64,000 nucleotides of DNA from NCBI RefSeq assembly GCF_900114215.1, contig NZ_FOSG01000021.1, positions 41,432 through 105,431 of the forward strand, written 5' to 3'. The number at the start of each line of letters is the position of its first letter. The first letter of the stretch is position 1. Shown here piece by piece: positions 26,186 through 35,087 of the stretch. A program made the translations under genes and the position numbers. The notes below the pieces were generated by a model. The model had not been told where the DNA came from and searched no databases. It worked only from the letters and a program-made list of their open reading frames with translations. This DNA comes from Streptomyces mangrovi. Lineage in GTDB: Bacteria; Actinomycetota; Actinomycetes; Streptomycetales; Streptomycetaceae.

Positions 26186-29100
26186 GTGTCCCTCTCCCAC
26201 GGGGCCGCCCCCGTCTCCCCCGCCCCGGTCGGCTCCCCTTTCCCCGGCAACCCTGCCGCGCCGGCCCCGCCCGGCGAGGTGCTCGCCGCCCTCACCGGCC
26301 CGTCCGCGCCCTACCTCGTCGGCGTACGGCACCACGCGCCCTCCCTGGCCGCCGCCGTGCCCGCGCTGCTGGACGATGCGGAGCCGGACGTGCTGCTGGT
26401 CGAGCTGCCCGCCGAGATGCAGCGGTGGCTGCCCTGGCTGGGGCACGAGGAGACACGGGCCCCGGTGGCGCTGGCCGCCGCCCCCTCGGACGGGAGCGGC
26501 GGCGGGGGGCCGGCGTTCTACCCCTTCGCCGACTTCTCGCCCGAGCTGGCCGCCGTGCGCTGGGCCACCCGGCGCGGTGTCGAAGTGGTCGCCTGCGACC
26601 TGCCGCTCGCCGACCCCGCGTGGGCCGGGGGGCGGCGGGCCGAGGAGGGGCGGACCGGCGGGCCCCGTCTCGCCGCCGCCCTGCGGGCCCGGCTGACGGG
26701 CCGCGCGGGGGACGACCTGTGGGACCGGCTCGTCGAGGCGACCGCTCCCGGCTCCCCGCCCGAGGCCCTGCGCCGGGCCGCCCTGCTCACCGGGTGGGCG
26801 CTGCGTGAGGACGCGGCTGCCTCGGGCGGCGTACCGGAGCTGGACCTGCGCCGCGAGCGCTGGATGCGGGCCCGGCTGGCCGAGGCCACCGCACACGGTC
26901 GGCGGGCCGCCGTGGTGGTCGGCGCGTTCCACGCCCCGGCGCTCGTGGAGCAGGAGGCCGAACAGGAGCGCGGCGGGGAGGCCGGCGTCGGGGAGGCCGG
27001 GACGGCCGCCGGCGCGGGGCGGCCCGCCTGGACCACCTCCCTGATCCCCTACACCTATGCCCTCCTCGACGAGCGGTCCGGCTACCCGGCGGGCATCCGG
27101 GATCCTCAGTGGCAGGACATGGTTCTGCACGCGGCGGGTGACCCGGCCGCACTGGAGGAGGCCCTGACGCGGGCGGCCGTGCGCGTCTGCGGCGAACTGC
27201 GGAACCTGGGGCACCCCTCGGGCCCCGCCGACGCGCGGGAGATAACCCGGCTCGCCTCGGACCTCGCCCGGCTGCGCGGCCTGCCCGCCGCGGGCCGCGG
27301 GGAGCTGGTCGAGGCCGTGCAGGCGGTGCTCGCGCAGGGTGAGCCGTACGGGCGTGGGCGGGCCGTGGCGCGGGCGATGGAGCGGGTGCTCGTCGGCACG
27401 CGCGGCGGGCGTCCCGCCCCGCGGGCACCGCGCAGCGGCCTGGCTCCCGCGGTCGAGGCCGAGGTGGCGCGGCTGGGCCTGCCCGGCCCCTCCTCCGGCG
27501 GCCCCGGCCCCACGCGGGAGATGCGGCTGGACCCGCTGCGCTCCGACCTCGACCGCCGCCGTGAACTGCTGCTGCGACGGCTGGCGGTGTGCGGGGTGCC
27601 CTACGGCGAGGCCGGACAGGTCGTGGGCGCGGGCGGCGCCGAGGCCCTCACCTCCCGCTGGGAGGTGAGCTGGACGCCCGCCACGGAGGCCGTGCTGACC
27701 GCGGCCGGCGCACGCGGGGTCACCCCCGCGCAGGCCGCCGAGGGCGTGTTGCGTGAACGGCGGCGCCTGGAGCGCGAGGAGGGCGGGCCGACGGCCGCGC
27801 AGACCCTCGAGGGGCTCCGGCAGGCGGCGCAGTGCGGTCTGGCCGGGCTCGCGGACGAGCGGCTCGCCGAGGTCGCCGACGTCCTGCCACGGGCCGGCAC
27901 CCTGCCGGAGCTGCTGGCCGGACTGGCCCTGCTGGACCGGCTGCGGGCCGGCCATGTCCCGGGACTCGGCGCCGAGAGCGGCCGTGAGGCCCGGGCGGCG
28001 GCCGCCGCGGAGCCGCTCACGGCGGCGGCTGTGCGGCAGGTGGACGGCCTGACCGGCTCCGAGGACCCGGCCGACGCCCGCGCCCTGCTCGAACTCTCCT
28101 CCCGGGCCGACCTGCTGGGCGGCATCCGGCTGTCCGGCGCCCTGGCCCGCCTGGCCGCCGACGGCTCCCCCCTGATGCGCGGCGCCGCCGCGGCCGTGCG
28201 CGTCCTGCTCGGGCACGAGGACGCGCGGGCCCTCGGCGACCGCGTGGCCTCCTGGGTCGACGGGGCCGGCGATCCCGGCTCCCGCACCGCGCTCACCGCA
28301 CGGCTCGGCGGGCTGCTGACCGCCGCAGGCCCGCTGCTGGAGGCGGCGCCGCCCGCCCTGGAGCCCCTGCTCGACCGGGTGGCCGAGCTGCCCGACCGGG
28401 CGTTCCTCGACCGGCTCCCCGCGCTGCGCGGCGGCTTCGACACCCTCAGCCCCGCGGCCCGCGACCGCCTTCTCTCGGCCGTCGAGGAGCGTCTGGGCAC
28501 CACGCGTGTCGCCGACACCGGCGGCGTCGATCCGGCAGCCCTCGCCGCCTGGGCCGAGGCGGACCTCGCGGCCCGCGAGACGCTGCGCTCGTGGGGACTT
28601 CCGCCCGGGCCGGACGGAGCCCCGGCGAAGGACGCCCCGGAGGGCGCCGCCCCCGGGTCCGCGCCGGGGGCCCCGGCGGCCGACGGCGTCTGCGGGACCG
28701 CCGCACCCTCCGTACCCTCCGTGCTCCCGGCCGGGGACCGCCTCCTCGCCCCCGCGGACCGCTGGCGTCTCCTGCTGGGCCGCCGCACCGACCGGCTGCC
28801 GCCCTCCGCCGCACCGCTGGCGACCGCGCTGGACGAGCTGTACGGCAGCGGTCGCGGTGAGGGCAGCCGGGGCGAGCTCGCCGGCCCGGCGGGAGGCGGC
28901 GGGCGGGAGGCCCCGTATCCAGGGGTGCGGGAGTGGTCCGAGGAGCTGGCCGCGCTGTTCGGGCCGGGCATCCGGGAGGAGGTGCTGGCGGCGGCCGCCG
29001 AGGCGGGCCGCCGGGACGTCCTGGCGGAGCTGGACGCGGAGGCCGTGCGGCCCTCGGTGGACCTGCTGCGCACCGTGCTGCGGCACGCGGGCGGGCTGCC

Positions 29101-29848
29101 CGAGGCCCGGCTGGCCGCGCTGCGTCCACTGGTGCGGCGGCTGGTCGAGGAACTGACCCGGCAGCTGGCCACCCGTCTGCGGCCCGCACTGCACGGCGCG
29201 TCCCTGCCGCGTCCGGGCAGACGCCCCGGTGGAGCCCTGGACCTGCCCCGCACGCTACGGGCCAACCTGGCCACGGCCCGCCGCGGCCCGGACGGCACGG
29301 TGCGGGTGATCCCCGAGCGTCCGGTCTTCCGCGCCCGGGGGCGCCGGGCCGCCGACTGGCGGCTGGTCCTGGTCACGGATGTGTCGGGGTCCATGGAGGC
29401 GTCCACGGTGTGGGCCGCGCTGACCGCCTCGGTACTGGCCGGGGTGCCGACGCTCTCCACCCACTTCCTGGCCTTCTCCACCGAGGTCGTAGACCTCACC
29501 GGGCACGTGGACGACCCGCTGTCGCTGCTGCTGGAGGTCAGCGTGGGCGGCGGCACCCATATCGCCGCGGGGCTGCGGCACGCGCGCGAGCTGGTCACCG
29601 TGCCCTCGCGCACCCTCGTCGTGGTCGTCAGCGACTTCGAGGAGGGCTATCCGCTCGGCGGCCTGCTCGCCGAGGTCCGCGCGCTGGTCTCGGCCGGCTG
29701 CCACGTCCTGGGCTGCGCGAGCCTCGACGACACGGGCCGGCCCCGCTACTCCACGTCGGTCGCCGGTCAGCTCGTCGCCGCGGGCATGCCCGTCGCCGCC
29801 CTCAGTCCGCTCGAACTCGCCCGCTGGGTAGGGGAGAAGATCTCATGA
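26186..29848 (+). CDS. DUF5682 protein fused to a C-terminal VWA domain (YehM-YehP fusion)
   Basis: A 1220-residue protein starting at GTG 26186, with GGAGGG nine bases upstream. The N-terminal part begins PYLVGVRHHAPSLAAAVPALL and VLLVELPAEM, then YPFADFSPELAAVRWA and VVVGAFHAPALV. This is the DUF5682/YehM pattern, which has the look of an EreA/ChaN-type fold. A long Ala/Leu-rich helical middle follows. Residues ~1057-1220 form a VWA domain with the MIDAS motif DVSGSM, a conserved Thr in GGGTHIAAGL and Asp in VVSDFEEG. In E. coli the two parts are separate genes (yehM, yehP); here they form one chain, which supports a working complex. The VWA partner would dock on the MoxR ATPase encoded just upstream. 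Confidence 0.9.
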   Translation: MSLSHGAAPVSPAPVGSPFPGNPAAPAPPGEVLAALTGPSAPYLVGVRHHAPSLAAAVPALLDDAEPDVLLVELPAEMQRWLPWLGHEETRAPVALAAAPSDGSGGGGPAFYPFADFSPELAAVRWATRRGVEVVACDLPLADPAWAGGRRAEEGRTGGPRLAAALRARLTGRAGDDLWDRLVEATAPGSPPEALRRAALLTGWALREDAAASGGVPELDLRRERWMRARLAEATAHGRRAAVVVGAFHAPALVEQEAEQERGGEAGVGEAGTAAGAGRPAWTTSLIPYTYALLDERSGYPAGIRDPQWQDMVLHAAGDPAALEEALTRAAVRVCGELRNLGHPSGPADAREITRLASDLARLRGLPAAGRGELVEAVQAVLAQGEPYGRGRAVARAMERVLVGTRGGRPAPRAPRSGLAPAVEAEVARLGLPGPSSGGPGPTREMRLDPLRSDLDRRRELLLRRLAVCGVPYGEAGQVVGAGGAEALTSRWEVSWTPATEAVLTAAGARGVTPAQAAEGVLRERRRLEREEGGPTAAQTLEGLRQAAQCGLAGLADERLAEVADVLPRAGTLPELLAGLALLDRLRAGHVPGLGAESGREARAAAAAEPLTAAAVRQVDGLTGSEDPADARALLELSSRADLLGGIRLSGALARLAADGSPLMRGAAAAVRVLLGHEDARALGDRVASWVDGAGDPGSRTALTARLGGLLTAAGPLLEAAPPALEPLLDRVAELPDRAFLDRLPALRGGFDTLSPAARDRLLSAVEERLGTTRVADTGGVDPAALAAWAEADLAARETLRSWGLPPGPDGAPAKDAPEGAAPGSAPGAPAADGVCGTAAPSVPSVLPAGDRLLAPADRWRLLLGRRTDRLPPSAAPLATALDELYGSGRGEGSRGELAGPAGGGGREAPYPGVREWSEELAALFGPGIREEVLAAAAEAGRRDVLAELDAEAVRPSVDLLRTVLRHAGGLPEARLAALRPLVRRLVEELTRQLATRLRPALHGASLPRPGRRPGGALDLPRTLRANLATARRGPDGTVRVIPERPVFRARGRRAADWRLVLVTDVSGSMEASTVWAALTASVLAGVPTLSTHFLAFSTEVVDLTGHVDDPLSLLLEVSVGGGTHIAAGLRHARELVTVPSRTLVVVVSDFEEGYPLGGLLAEVRALVSAGCHVLGCASLDDTGRPRYSTSVAGQLVAAGMPVAALSPLELARWVGEKIS

Positions 29849-31668
29849 GCCAGGACCTTCCTCCGGTCGCCCCGTCCGTCACCGCCGAACTCGTCGCGGC
29901 GCTCCCGCCCCGGCTCCGCAAGCGGCTGGACGCCGGTGTCGCCAAGCTCGCCGCGCGGCCGGCCGTCCGTGAGGGCGACACCGTGCGGATCGCCGTCGAC
30001 GACGAGACCGACATCGTCCTGCACGCTCCCGGCGGAACGGTGACCGGGGCGGACGCGATCCGCTGCGGATGCCTGCTGGCCCCCGGCTGCCTGCACCGCG
30101 CGGCGGCGGCCTCGGCCGCGCCGGTCGCCGACGAGACCCCGGCCCCGGGGCCCGCCGGGGCCCCGGAAGCGCGGGGGGAGGCAGGGACGCGGGGCGATAC
30201 GGGACCGGCGGCGCGGACGGGTCGGGCGGAAGGAATCGGAACCGAGGCCGCCACCGCCGGGCAACGCGCCGCCGCACAAGCGGTGTTCGACGCGGCCGCC
30301 GCCGTCCTGGAGGCCGGTGCGGACGGCGCCGGCGCGGTACTCCAGGCGGAGCTCCTGCGCGCCGCGCACACCGCCCGGCTCGCCGGCCTCCCACGAGCCG
30401 GCGCCGCGGCGGTCTCCGTGGTCACCGGGGTGCGCGCGGCCCGCTCCGCCGACCCCGGCCACCGCCTCGCCGGTCTCGCCGGCGCGCTGGCCGACACCCT
30501 GGGCACCGCCCACCGCCTCCCGCACGCCACCGGCCCGGAGCTGGCCCGACTGCGCGGCAGAGCCCGGCAGCCGTACCGCCCGGACGGCTCCCTGCGCCTG
30601 TACGGGCTCTTCTGCGAGCCCGTCCTCACCGCGACCGGCTACGCGGGCGCGGTCACCTGGACCGCCGACGCGGACGGGCGCCTGTACACGGTGTCGGACG
30701 TGGCGCCGGGCGGACCCGCCCGGGCGACCGGCGCCGCCGACCGGGCCGTGCGGATCGGCGACACCGCCCTGACCCACCGCGAGCTGTCGCGTGCGGGTCT
30801 GGCCGTGTCCGGCGCCACCGTCTCCCCGACGGGCCGTCTGGGCGCGGGGGCCGGGGTGCGGGCGGTCCGCGCATCCGGCGCCACTTGGCGTGCCGAACCG
30901 CTGGAGAAGCTGTGGGCCGTGCCCGCCGCCGAGCAGGTGGCCCGGGCGCTGGACGGCGGACAGGACCTGCTGTTCCTCGAAGTGGCCGTCACCGGCACGG
31001 TGCGGGAGGCGGCGGGCGACTGCCTGCTGGCCGACTGCGCGGGCCTCACCCTGCGGCTGGCCACCGCCCACGACGATCCCGCCCTCCCCTGCCGCGACAA
31101 CCTCCGTCTGCTCGCCGCCGCCGGGGACGGCCGGCGGCGGATCGTCGCCCGTCTGGTGCCCGGACCGCTGCCCCGCGCCCTGCTGCTCGCCACCGAGCAC
31201 CCCTGCGACCCCGGCGCCCGGGTGGACCTCGGCCTGGACCGCCTCCAGCACGCGGACCTGCCCGCCGGGGCGGTCGCACCACAGCCCTCCGCCGTACCCG
31301 CCGGGGACCGCGACGCCGCCGCCCCGCTGCACCTGCTGCGCCGCCGTGTCCACCAGGCGGTGTCGGGAGGCCGCCGTGTCCTCGCCTTCGCCGGGGGCGG
31401 GTCGGGTGACGGCGGCCGGCTGCGCCGTCTCGGCCTCGCCACGGGGGCCGATCTCCTGGACGGCCTCCACGCCGCCGCCGCGGACCGCTCCCGCGACGCC
31501 TTCGGCCGCCTGCTCCCGGCCGACACCGGCCGTTTCGCCCGCGCCTGGCTGGCCGCCGCCGTCTATCTCGACACCGTGGAGCGGGCGTTGTGCGTGAACG
31601 CGTGGGAGACCGCCGCGGCCGGTGCGTCCTCCCCGGATCCCGCCCGATCCGCGGCGGCGGGGCCGTGA
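29845..31668 (+). CDS. SWIM-zinc-finger-like protein (YehQ-like), last gene of the MoxR-VWA operon
   Basis: A 607-residue protein translated by ATGA overlap. Near residues 72-83 it has RCGCLLAPGCLH, a CxC-x5-CxH arrangement close to the SWIM consensus (CxCxnCxH), with a spacer at the short end. SWIM domains bind DNA or protein. The rest is Ala/Arg-rich with segments LRLYGLFCEPVLTATGYAGAVTW and FLEVAVTGTVREAAGDCLL that resemble beta structure. It matches YehQ in order and size class. It closes the operon; the next gene begins 73 bp later. Confidence 0.8.
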   Translation: MSQDLPPVAPSVTAELVAALPPRLRKRLDAGVAKLAARPAVREGDTVRIAVDDETDIVLHAPGGTVTGADAIRCGCLLAPGCLHRAAAASAAPVADETPAPGPAGAPEARGEAGTRGDTGPAARTGRAEGIGTEAATAGQRAAAQAVFDAAAAVLEAGADGAGAVLQAELLRAAHTARLAGLPRAGAAAVSVVTGVRAARSADPGHRLAGLAGALADTLGTAHRLPHATGPELARLRGRARQPYRPDGSLRLYGLFCEPVLTATGYAGAVTWTADADGRLYTVSDVAPGGPARATGAADRAVRIGDTALTHRELSRAGLAVSGATVSPTGRLGAGAGVRAVRASGATWRAEPLEKLWAVPAAEQVARALDGGQDLLFLEVAVTGTVREAAGDCLLADCAGLTLRLATAHDDPALPCRDNLRLLAAAGDGRRRIVARLVPGPLPRALLLATEHPCDPGARVDLGLDRLQHADLPAGAVAPQPSAVPAGDRDAAAPLHLLRRRVHQAVSGGRRVLAFAGGGSGDGGRLRRLGLATGADLLDGLHAAAADRSRDAFGRLLPADTGRFARAWLAAAVYLDTVERALCVNAWETAAAGASSPDPARSAAAGP

Positions 31669-31741
31669 GCCGGAGCCCGGCGGCGGGGCCGGTCCGGTAA
31701 TTCGGTGGCCCCGACCGCGGCGGGCACCGAACCTGGTCACC

Positions 31742-32335
31742 GTGACAGAGCCCAGACACCGGATCCGCGCCCTCCACACCGCCTCGACGGTGACCGTGTA
31801 CCAGGCGTACGCGCCGGGGATCGGCGTGCCCGCCGCCCGGGACGGACGCTTCCCCGCAGCGTGGAAGAGGGACCGGATGACGTGGATCAAGCCGTCGTTC
31901 CTGTGGATGATGTACCGCTCCGGGTGGGGCACCAAGGACGGTCAGCAGACTGTCCTCGCCGTCGAGATCACCCGCGAGGGCTTCGAGTGGGCCCTGGAAC
32001 ACGCCTGCCTGAGCCACTACGAACGCGGGCTGCATCCCGACCCCGCCACCTGGAGGCGTCAGCTGAAGCGGGCTCCTGCCCGGGTCCAGTGGGATCCCGA
32101 ACGCGATCTGTACCTGCGGCCGCTGCCCCATCGCTCCCTGCAGCTCGGCCTCACCGGCGAGGCGGCGCGCAGGTATGCGGACGAATGGACGGTCTCCATC
32201 ACCGACGTCACCGCGCTCGCGCACGCGGTTCACGCCCATGTGCGGGACGGGGCGCTGGAAGCCGCCCGGCGGCTCCTGCCCGTGGAACGCCCCTGTCCCG
32301 TGGACGGCGGTCTGCCGGCCCGTCTGCGCGCCTGA
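31742..32335 (+). CDS. DUF4291 family protein
   Basis: A 197-residue protein from GTG 31742. It carries the DUF4291 core in order: RIRALHTASTVTVYQAYAP, RMTWIKPSFLWMMYRSGWGTKDGQ, VLAVEITREGFEWAL, VQWDPERDL and RSLQLGL. Members are found across bacteria and some eukaryotes with no settled function. The conserved Trp/Lys/Arg-rich middle suggests a ligand or nucleic-acid site. There is no clear ribosome site. It lies alone after the MoxR-VWA operon and ends in a shared convergent terminator. Confidence 0.9.
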   Translation: MTEPRHRIRALHTASTVTVYQAYAPGIGVPAARDGRFPAAWKRDRMTWIKPSFLWMMYRSGWGTKDGQQTVLAVEITREGFEWALEHACLSHYERGLHPDPATWRRQLKRAPARVQWDPERDLYLRPLPHRSLQLGLTGEAARRYADEWTVSITDVTALAHAVHAHVRDGALEAARRLLPVERPCPVDGGLPARLRA

Positions 32336-32350
32336 CCGGGAGCCGGTCGG

Positions 32351-32411
32351 GACGATGAGGTGCCTCGGCGGGCCCGGGACGGTCCGGACGCGGCCCGCCG
32401 ATGGCCTCGTC
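32351..32411. terminator. Bidirectional terminator between the DUF4291 and sigma-factor genes
   Basis: GATGAGGTGCCTCGGCGGGCC and GGCCCGCCGATGGCCTCGTC form a long stem with a few mismatches in the 74-bp convergent gap. Confidence 0.6.
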
Positions 32412-33567
32412 AGCGGCTACGGCGGGCGTTGAGCCGGGCGGCCCGGCGCGTCAGGTGGTCGCGTTCGGCGAGGCTGGGGGCCTTCCCGGCCGCCTCGGCG
32501 TACAGCCGTGCCGCCGTCGCCGTATCGCCGTCGCGCTCGTGGAGGTATGCAGCCACCGCGGCGTGGCGGGGCAGGGAGTCGTCCAGCGCGGCGAGCGCCG
32601 CCAGGCCGGCGCGCGGGCCGTCGGCCTCGCCGACGGCCACCGCGCGGTTGAGTTCGGCGACCGGATTGCCGGTCAGGCGCACGAGTTCGTCGTACCACTG
32701 GACGATCTGCGCCCAGTCGGTCTCCTCGACGGTGGGCGCATCCGCGTGCAGCGCCGCGATGGCGGCCTGGGCCTGGAACTCGCCCGGCCGACCGCGGGCG
32801 AGGGCCGCCTGCAGGATGTCCACACCCTCGGCGATCAGTTCGGTGTCCCACCGGCCGCGGTCCTGCTCGGCGAGCGGCACGAGGCTGCCGTCGGGTGCGG
32901 TCCGGGCGGCGCGCCGGGCGTGGTGGAGCAGCATGAGGGCGAGCAGCCCGGCCACCTCCGGGTGGTCGACGGCCGCCGCGAGCCGCCGGGTGAGCCGGAT
33001 GGCCTCGGCCGCGAGGTCGACGTCGCCGGAGTAGCCCTCGTTGAAGACCAGGTAGAGGACGCGCAGCACGGTGGCTACGTCGCCGGGCCGGTCCAGGCGT
33101 ACACCGGCCACGGTGCGCTTGGCCCGGCTGATCCTCTGCGCCATGGTCGCCTCGGGCACCAGATACGCCCGGGCGATCTGGCCGGTGGTCAGTCCGCCGA
33201 CGGCACGCAGTGTGAGCGCGACCGCGGACGACGGTGTGAGCGACGGGTGGGCGCACAGGAAGTAGAGCTGGAGGGTGTCGTCCACCGCGGGCGCCGGCCC
33301 GGGCCCCGGTTCCCGCTCGATCCGCTCCTCGCGCCGGTGGCGGGCGGCGTCCGCCCGGGTCGCGTCGAGGAACTTGCGCCAGGCCACGGTGACCAGCCAG
33401 CCCTTCGGGTCCCGCGGCCGGTCGGCCGGCCGGACGCGGAGCGCCTCCAGAAGTGCTTCCTGCACGGCGTCCTCGGCCGCCGCGAAATCGGCTCCGCGGC
33501 GGCCGAGGATCGCGAGCACGCCCGGTACGAGGCTACGGAGCAGCGCCTCGTCCACCTGGGGGGTCAT
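32410..33567 (-). CDS. ECF42-type RNA polymerase sigma factor with C-terminal TPR-like extension
   Basis: A 385-residue sigma factor starting at ATG 33567, which overlaps the stop of the upstream YciI gene (ATGA). Region 2 (FAAAEDAVQEALLEALRVRP, DPKGWLVTVAWRKFLD) and region 4 (TTGQIARAYLVPEATMAQRISRAK) lie in the first 180 residues. The long C-terminus (LYLVFNEGYSGD, LMLLHHARR, VAELNRAVAVGEADGP, YAEAAGKAPSLAERDHL) is the DUF6596/TPR-like extension of the ECF42 group. ECF42 factors have no classical anti-sigma factor and depend on this extension. They typically control the linked DGPF/YciI genes, as found here. Confidence 0.93.
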   Translation of the reverse strand: MTPQVDEALLRSLVPGVLAILGRRGADFAAAEDAVQEALLEALRVRPADRPRDPKGWLVTVAWRKFLDATRADAARHRREERIEREPGPGPAPAVDDTLQLYFLCAHPSLTPSSAVALTLRAVGGLTTGQIARAYLVPEATMAQRISRAKRTVAGVRLDRPGDVATVLRVLYLVFNEGYSGDVDLAAEAIRLTRRLAAAVDHPEVAGLLALMLLHHARRAARTAPDGSLVPLAEQDRGRWDTELIAEGVDILQAALARGRPGEFQAQAAIAALHADAPTVEETDWAQIVQWYDELVRLTGNPVAELNRAVAVGEADGPRAGLAALAALDDSLPRHAAVAAYLHERDGDTATAARLYAEAAGKAPSLAERDHLTRRAARLNARRSR

Positions 33568-33971
33568 TCCGTGGTGGGGGGATGTGCGGTCAGGAACGGG
33601 CGCACCTCGAGCCACTCGTGGATGGGCTTCCCGCCCGATCCGGGGGCGGCCGACAGTTCCCCGGCCAGCTCGACGGCGCGCTCACGGCTGTCGACGTCGA
33701 TCACCATCCAGCCGGCGATGAGGTCCTTGGTCTCGGCGAAGGGTCCGTCGGTGACCGGAGGGCGTCCCTCGCCGTCGTACCGGACGAAGGTCCCCTCGGG
33801 TGCGAGCGCCTGGCTGTCCACGAACTCGCCGGTCCTCTCGAGCCGGGCCGCGAAGTCCTGCATGTACCGCACGTGGGCCGAGATCTCCTCCGGCGTCCAC
33901 CGGTCCATGGGCACGTCATTGACCGGGGCGGGGGCGCCGCGGTAGTGCTTGAGCAGCAGGTACTTGGCCAT
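33564..33971 (-). CDS. YciI-like DGPF protein, partner of the ECF42 sigma factor
   Basis: A 135-residue protein beginning MAKYLLLKHYRG, with the defining VTDGPFAETKDLIAGWMVIDVDS motif in the C-terminal half. These dimeric alpha/beta ferredoxin-like proteins are encoded next to ECF42 factors in most genomes and are usually their main target. Their own biochemical role is unclear. It precedes the sigma gene with a four-base overlap, so the pair is one transcript. Confidence 0.93.
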   Translation of the reverse strand: MAKYLLLKHYRGAPAPVNDVPMDRWTPEEISAHVRYMQDFAARLERTGEFVDSQALAPEGTFVRYDGEGRPPVTDGPFAETKDLIAGWMVIDVDSRERAVELAGELSAAPGSGGKPIHEWLEVRPFLTAHPPTTE

Positions 33972-34451
33972 CGTGTCTCTCCTCGGTGCCGGTGCGGCCC
34001 ATTGTGGCCGCGCTCACCCCGGGGACGGAGCCGGCCGCGGGTTCTCGACATCACCGCGCGGGATTTTTCGACTCGTGCGGACGAACCCGGACGAGCCCTC
34101 CCGCCGCACCCGGGCCTCGTGCCGTGGCCCTGGACAGCGTGCCCCCGCACTCGGCGGGCATGGCGAGCGCCACGACCAACACGCTGCGCGGTCTCGGCTT
34201 CGTGCTCGGCGCGGTCGTGCTCGGCCCGGTCGCCACTACCGGTCGACTCCTTCGGCGTGTCCGGCGGCTCCCTCCGCGGCGGCTTCCCTCACGGGAGATG
34301 AGTGCGTGGTCAAAATGTGTCTCCTGGTGAACGGGCGGCAGATCGTGGTCGGCGTGCACGGCCCGGGCGCCGGCGCGCACGTGAGGGAGGCGGCCGCCGG
34401 AAGTGTTCGGGGCCCGGTGCGGGCCCGGTACGCGGCCGACGGCACCGTCCG
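33972..34451. other. 480-bp gap with no confident gene
   Basis: This interval holds the promoter side of the YciI/sigma pair. A short frame at 34160-34330 has one hydrophobic run (TLRGLGFVLGAVVLGPVATT) and then basic low-complexity sequence. It could be a decayed membrane-protein gene but has no recognisable family. Confidence 0.4.
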
Positions 34452-34527
34452 CTACCGCCGGATGAGGCCGAGTTCGGTGGCGGTGGCGACGGCGGCGGTG
34501 CGGGACTCGACGCCGAGCTTGGCGTAG
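34306..34527 (+). CDS. Possible small hypothetical protein
   Basis: GTG 34306 has GGGAG at workable spacing and opens a 73-codon frame (MVKMCLLVNGRQIVVGVHG...). Its last 76 bp run antisense to the end of the response-regulator gene. It resembles no family I know. The cysteine/valine-rich N-terminus is not obviously an artefact, but the GC context makes chance frames common. Confidence 0.2.
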   Translation: MVKMCLLVNGRQIVVGVHGPGAGAHVREAAAGSVRGPVRARYAADGTVRYRRMRPSSVAVATAAVRDSTPSLA

Positions 34528-35087
34528 ACACGGGCCAGATGGGACTTGACGGTCCCCTCGGTGAGATGGAGCCGGGCGCCGATGGCCTGGTTGGACAGGC
34601 CCTCGGCGACCAGGGCGAGCACCTCGGTCTCCCTCCGGGTCAGGGCGGTGCCGGGGGTGCGCAGCCGGTTCATCAGCCGGTCCGCGACGGCCGGGGCCAG
34701 CGTGGTGCGGCCCGCGGCGGCGGTGCGCACGGCGGCGGCCAGCTCCTGGGGCGGGGCGTCCTTGAGGAGGTAGCCGGTGGCGCCGGCCTCGATGGCGGGG
34801 AGGGTGTCGGCGTCGGTGTCGTAGGTGGTGACGATCACCACCCGGGGCGCCGGCGGGCGGGCGGTGATCGCGGCGGTGGCCTCGGCCCCGTTCATCCCCC
34901 CTCCGAACTGGAGGTCCATGAGGACGACGTCGATGTCTCCCCCGGCGGCACGGGCGACGGCGGCCTCGGCGGTGGCGGCCTCGGCCACCACCTCGATGCC
35001 AGGTTCGGTCTCCAGTACGGCGCGCAGCCCCGCCCGTACCACGGGGTGGTCGTCGGCCAGGAGCAGGCGGATGGCGGGATCGGTCAC
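34452..35087 (-). CDS. NarL/LuxR-type response regulator
   Basis: A 211-residue regulator from GTG 35087, overlapping the kinase stop (GTGA). The receiver domain has LLLADDHPVVRAGL, the phospho-acceptor in VVLMDLQFGG, the VIVTTYD Thr and the LLKDAPP Lys. The C-terminal LuxR HTH reads TRRETEVLALVAEGLSNQAIGARLHLTEGTVKSHLARVYAKLGV. It is the partner of the histidine kinase just upstream. The divergent ABC exporter genes are its likely targets. Confidence 0.95.
   Translation of the reverse strand: MTDPAIRLLLADDHPVVRAGLRAVLETEPGIEVVAEAATAEAAVARAAGGDIDVVLMDLQFGGGMNGAEATAAITARPPAPRVVIVTTYDTDADTLPAIEAGATGYLLKDAPPQELAAAVRTAAAGRTTLAPAVADRLMNRLRTPGTALTRRETEVLALVAEGLSNQAIGARLHLTEGTVKSHLARVYAKLGVESRTAAVATATELGLIRR

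Noticed and set aside
26090..29194. A >1000-codon minus-strand frame opposite the DUF5682-VWA gene
   Set aside because: The translation is Gln/Gly/Arg-rich without motifs, and the plus strand has recognised domains and coupled starts. It is an antisense shadow.
34160..34330. Short frame with a hydrophobic run as a membrane microprotein
   Set aside because: There is no ribosome site, the second half is basic low-complexity sequence, and no family is recognised.
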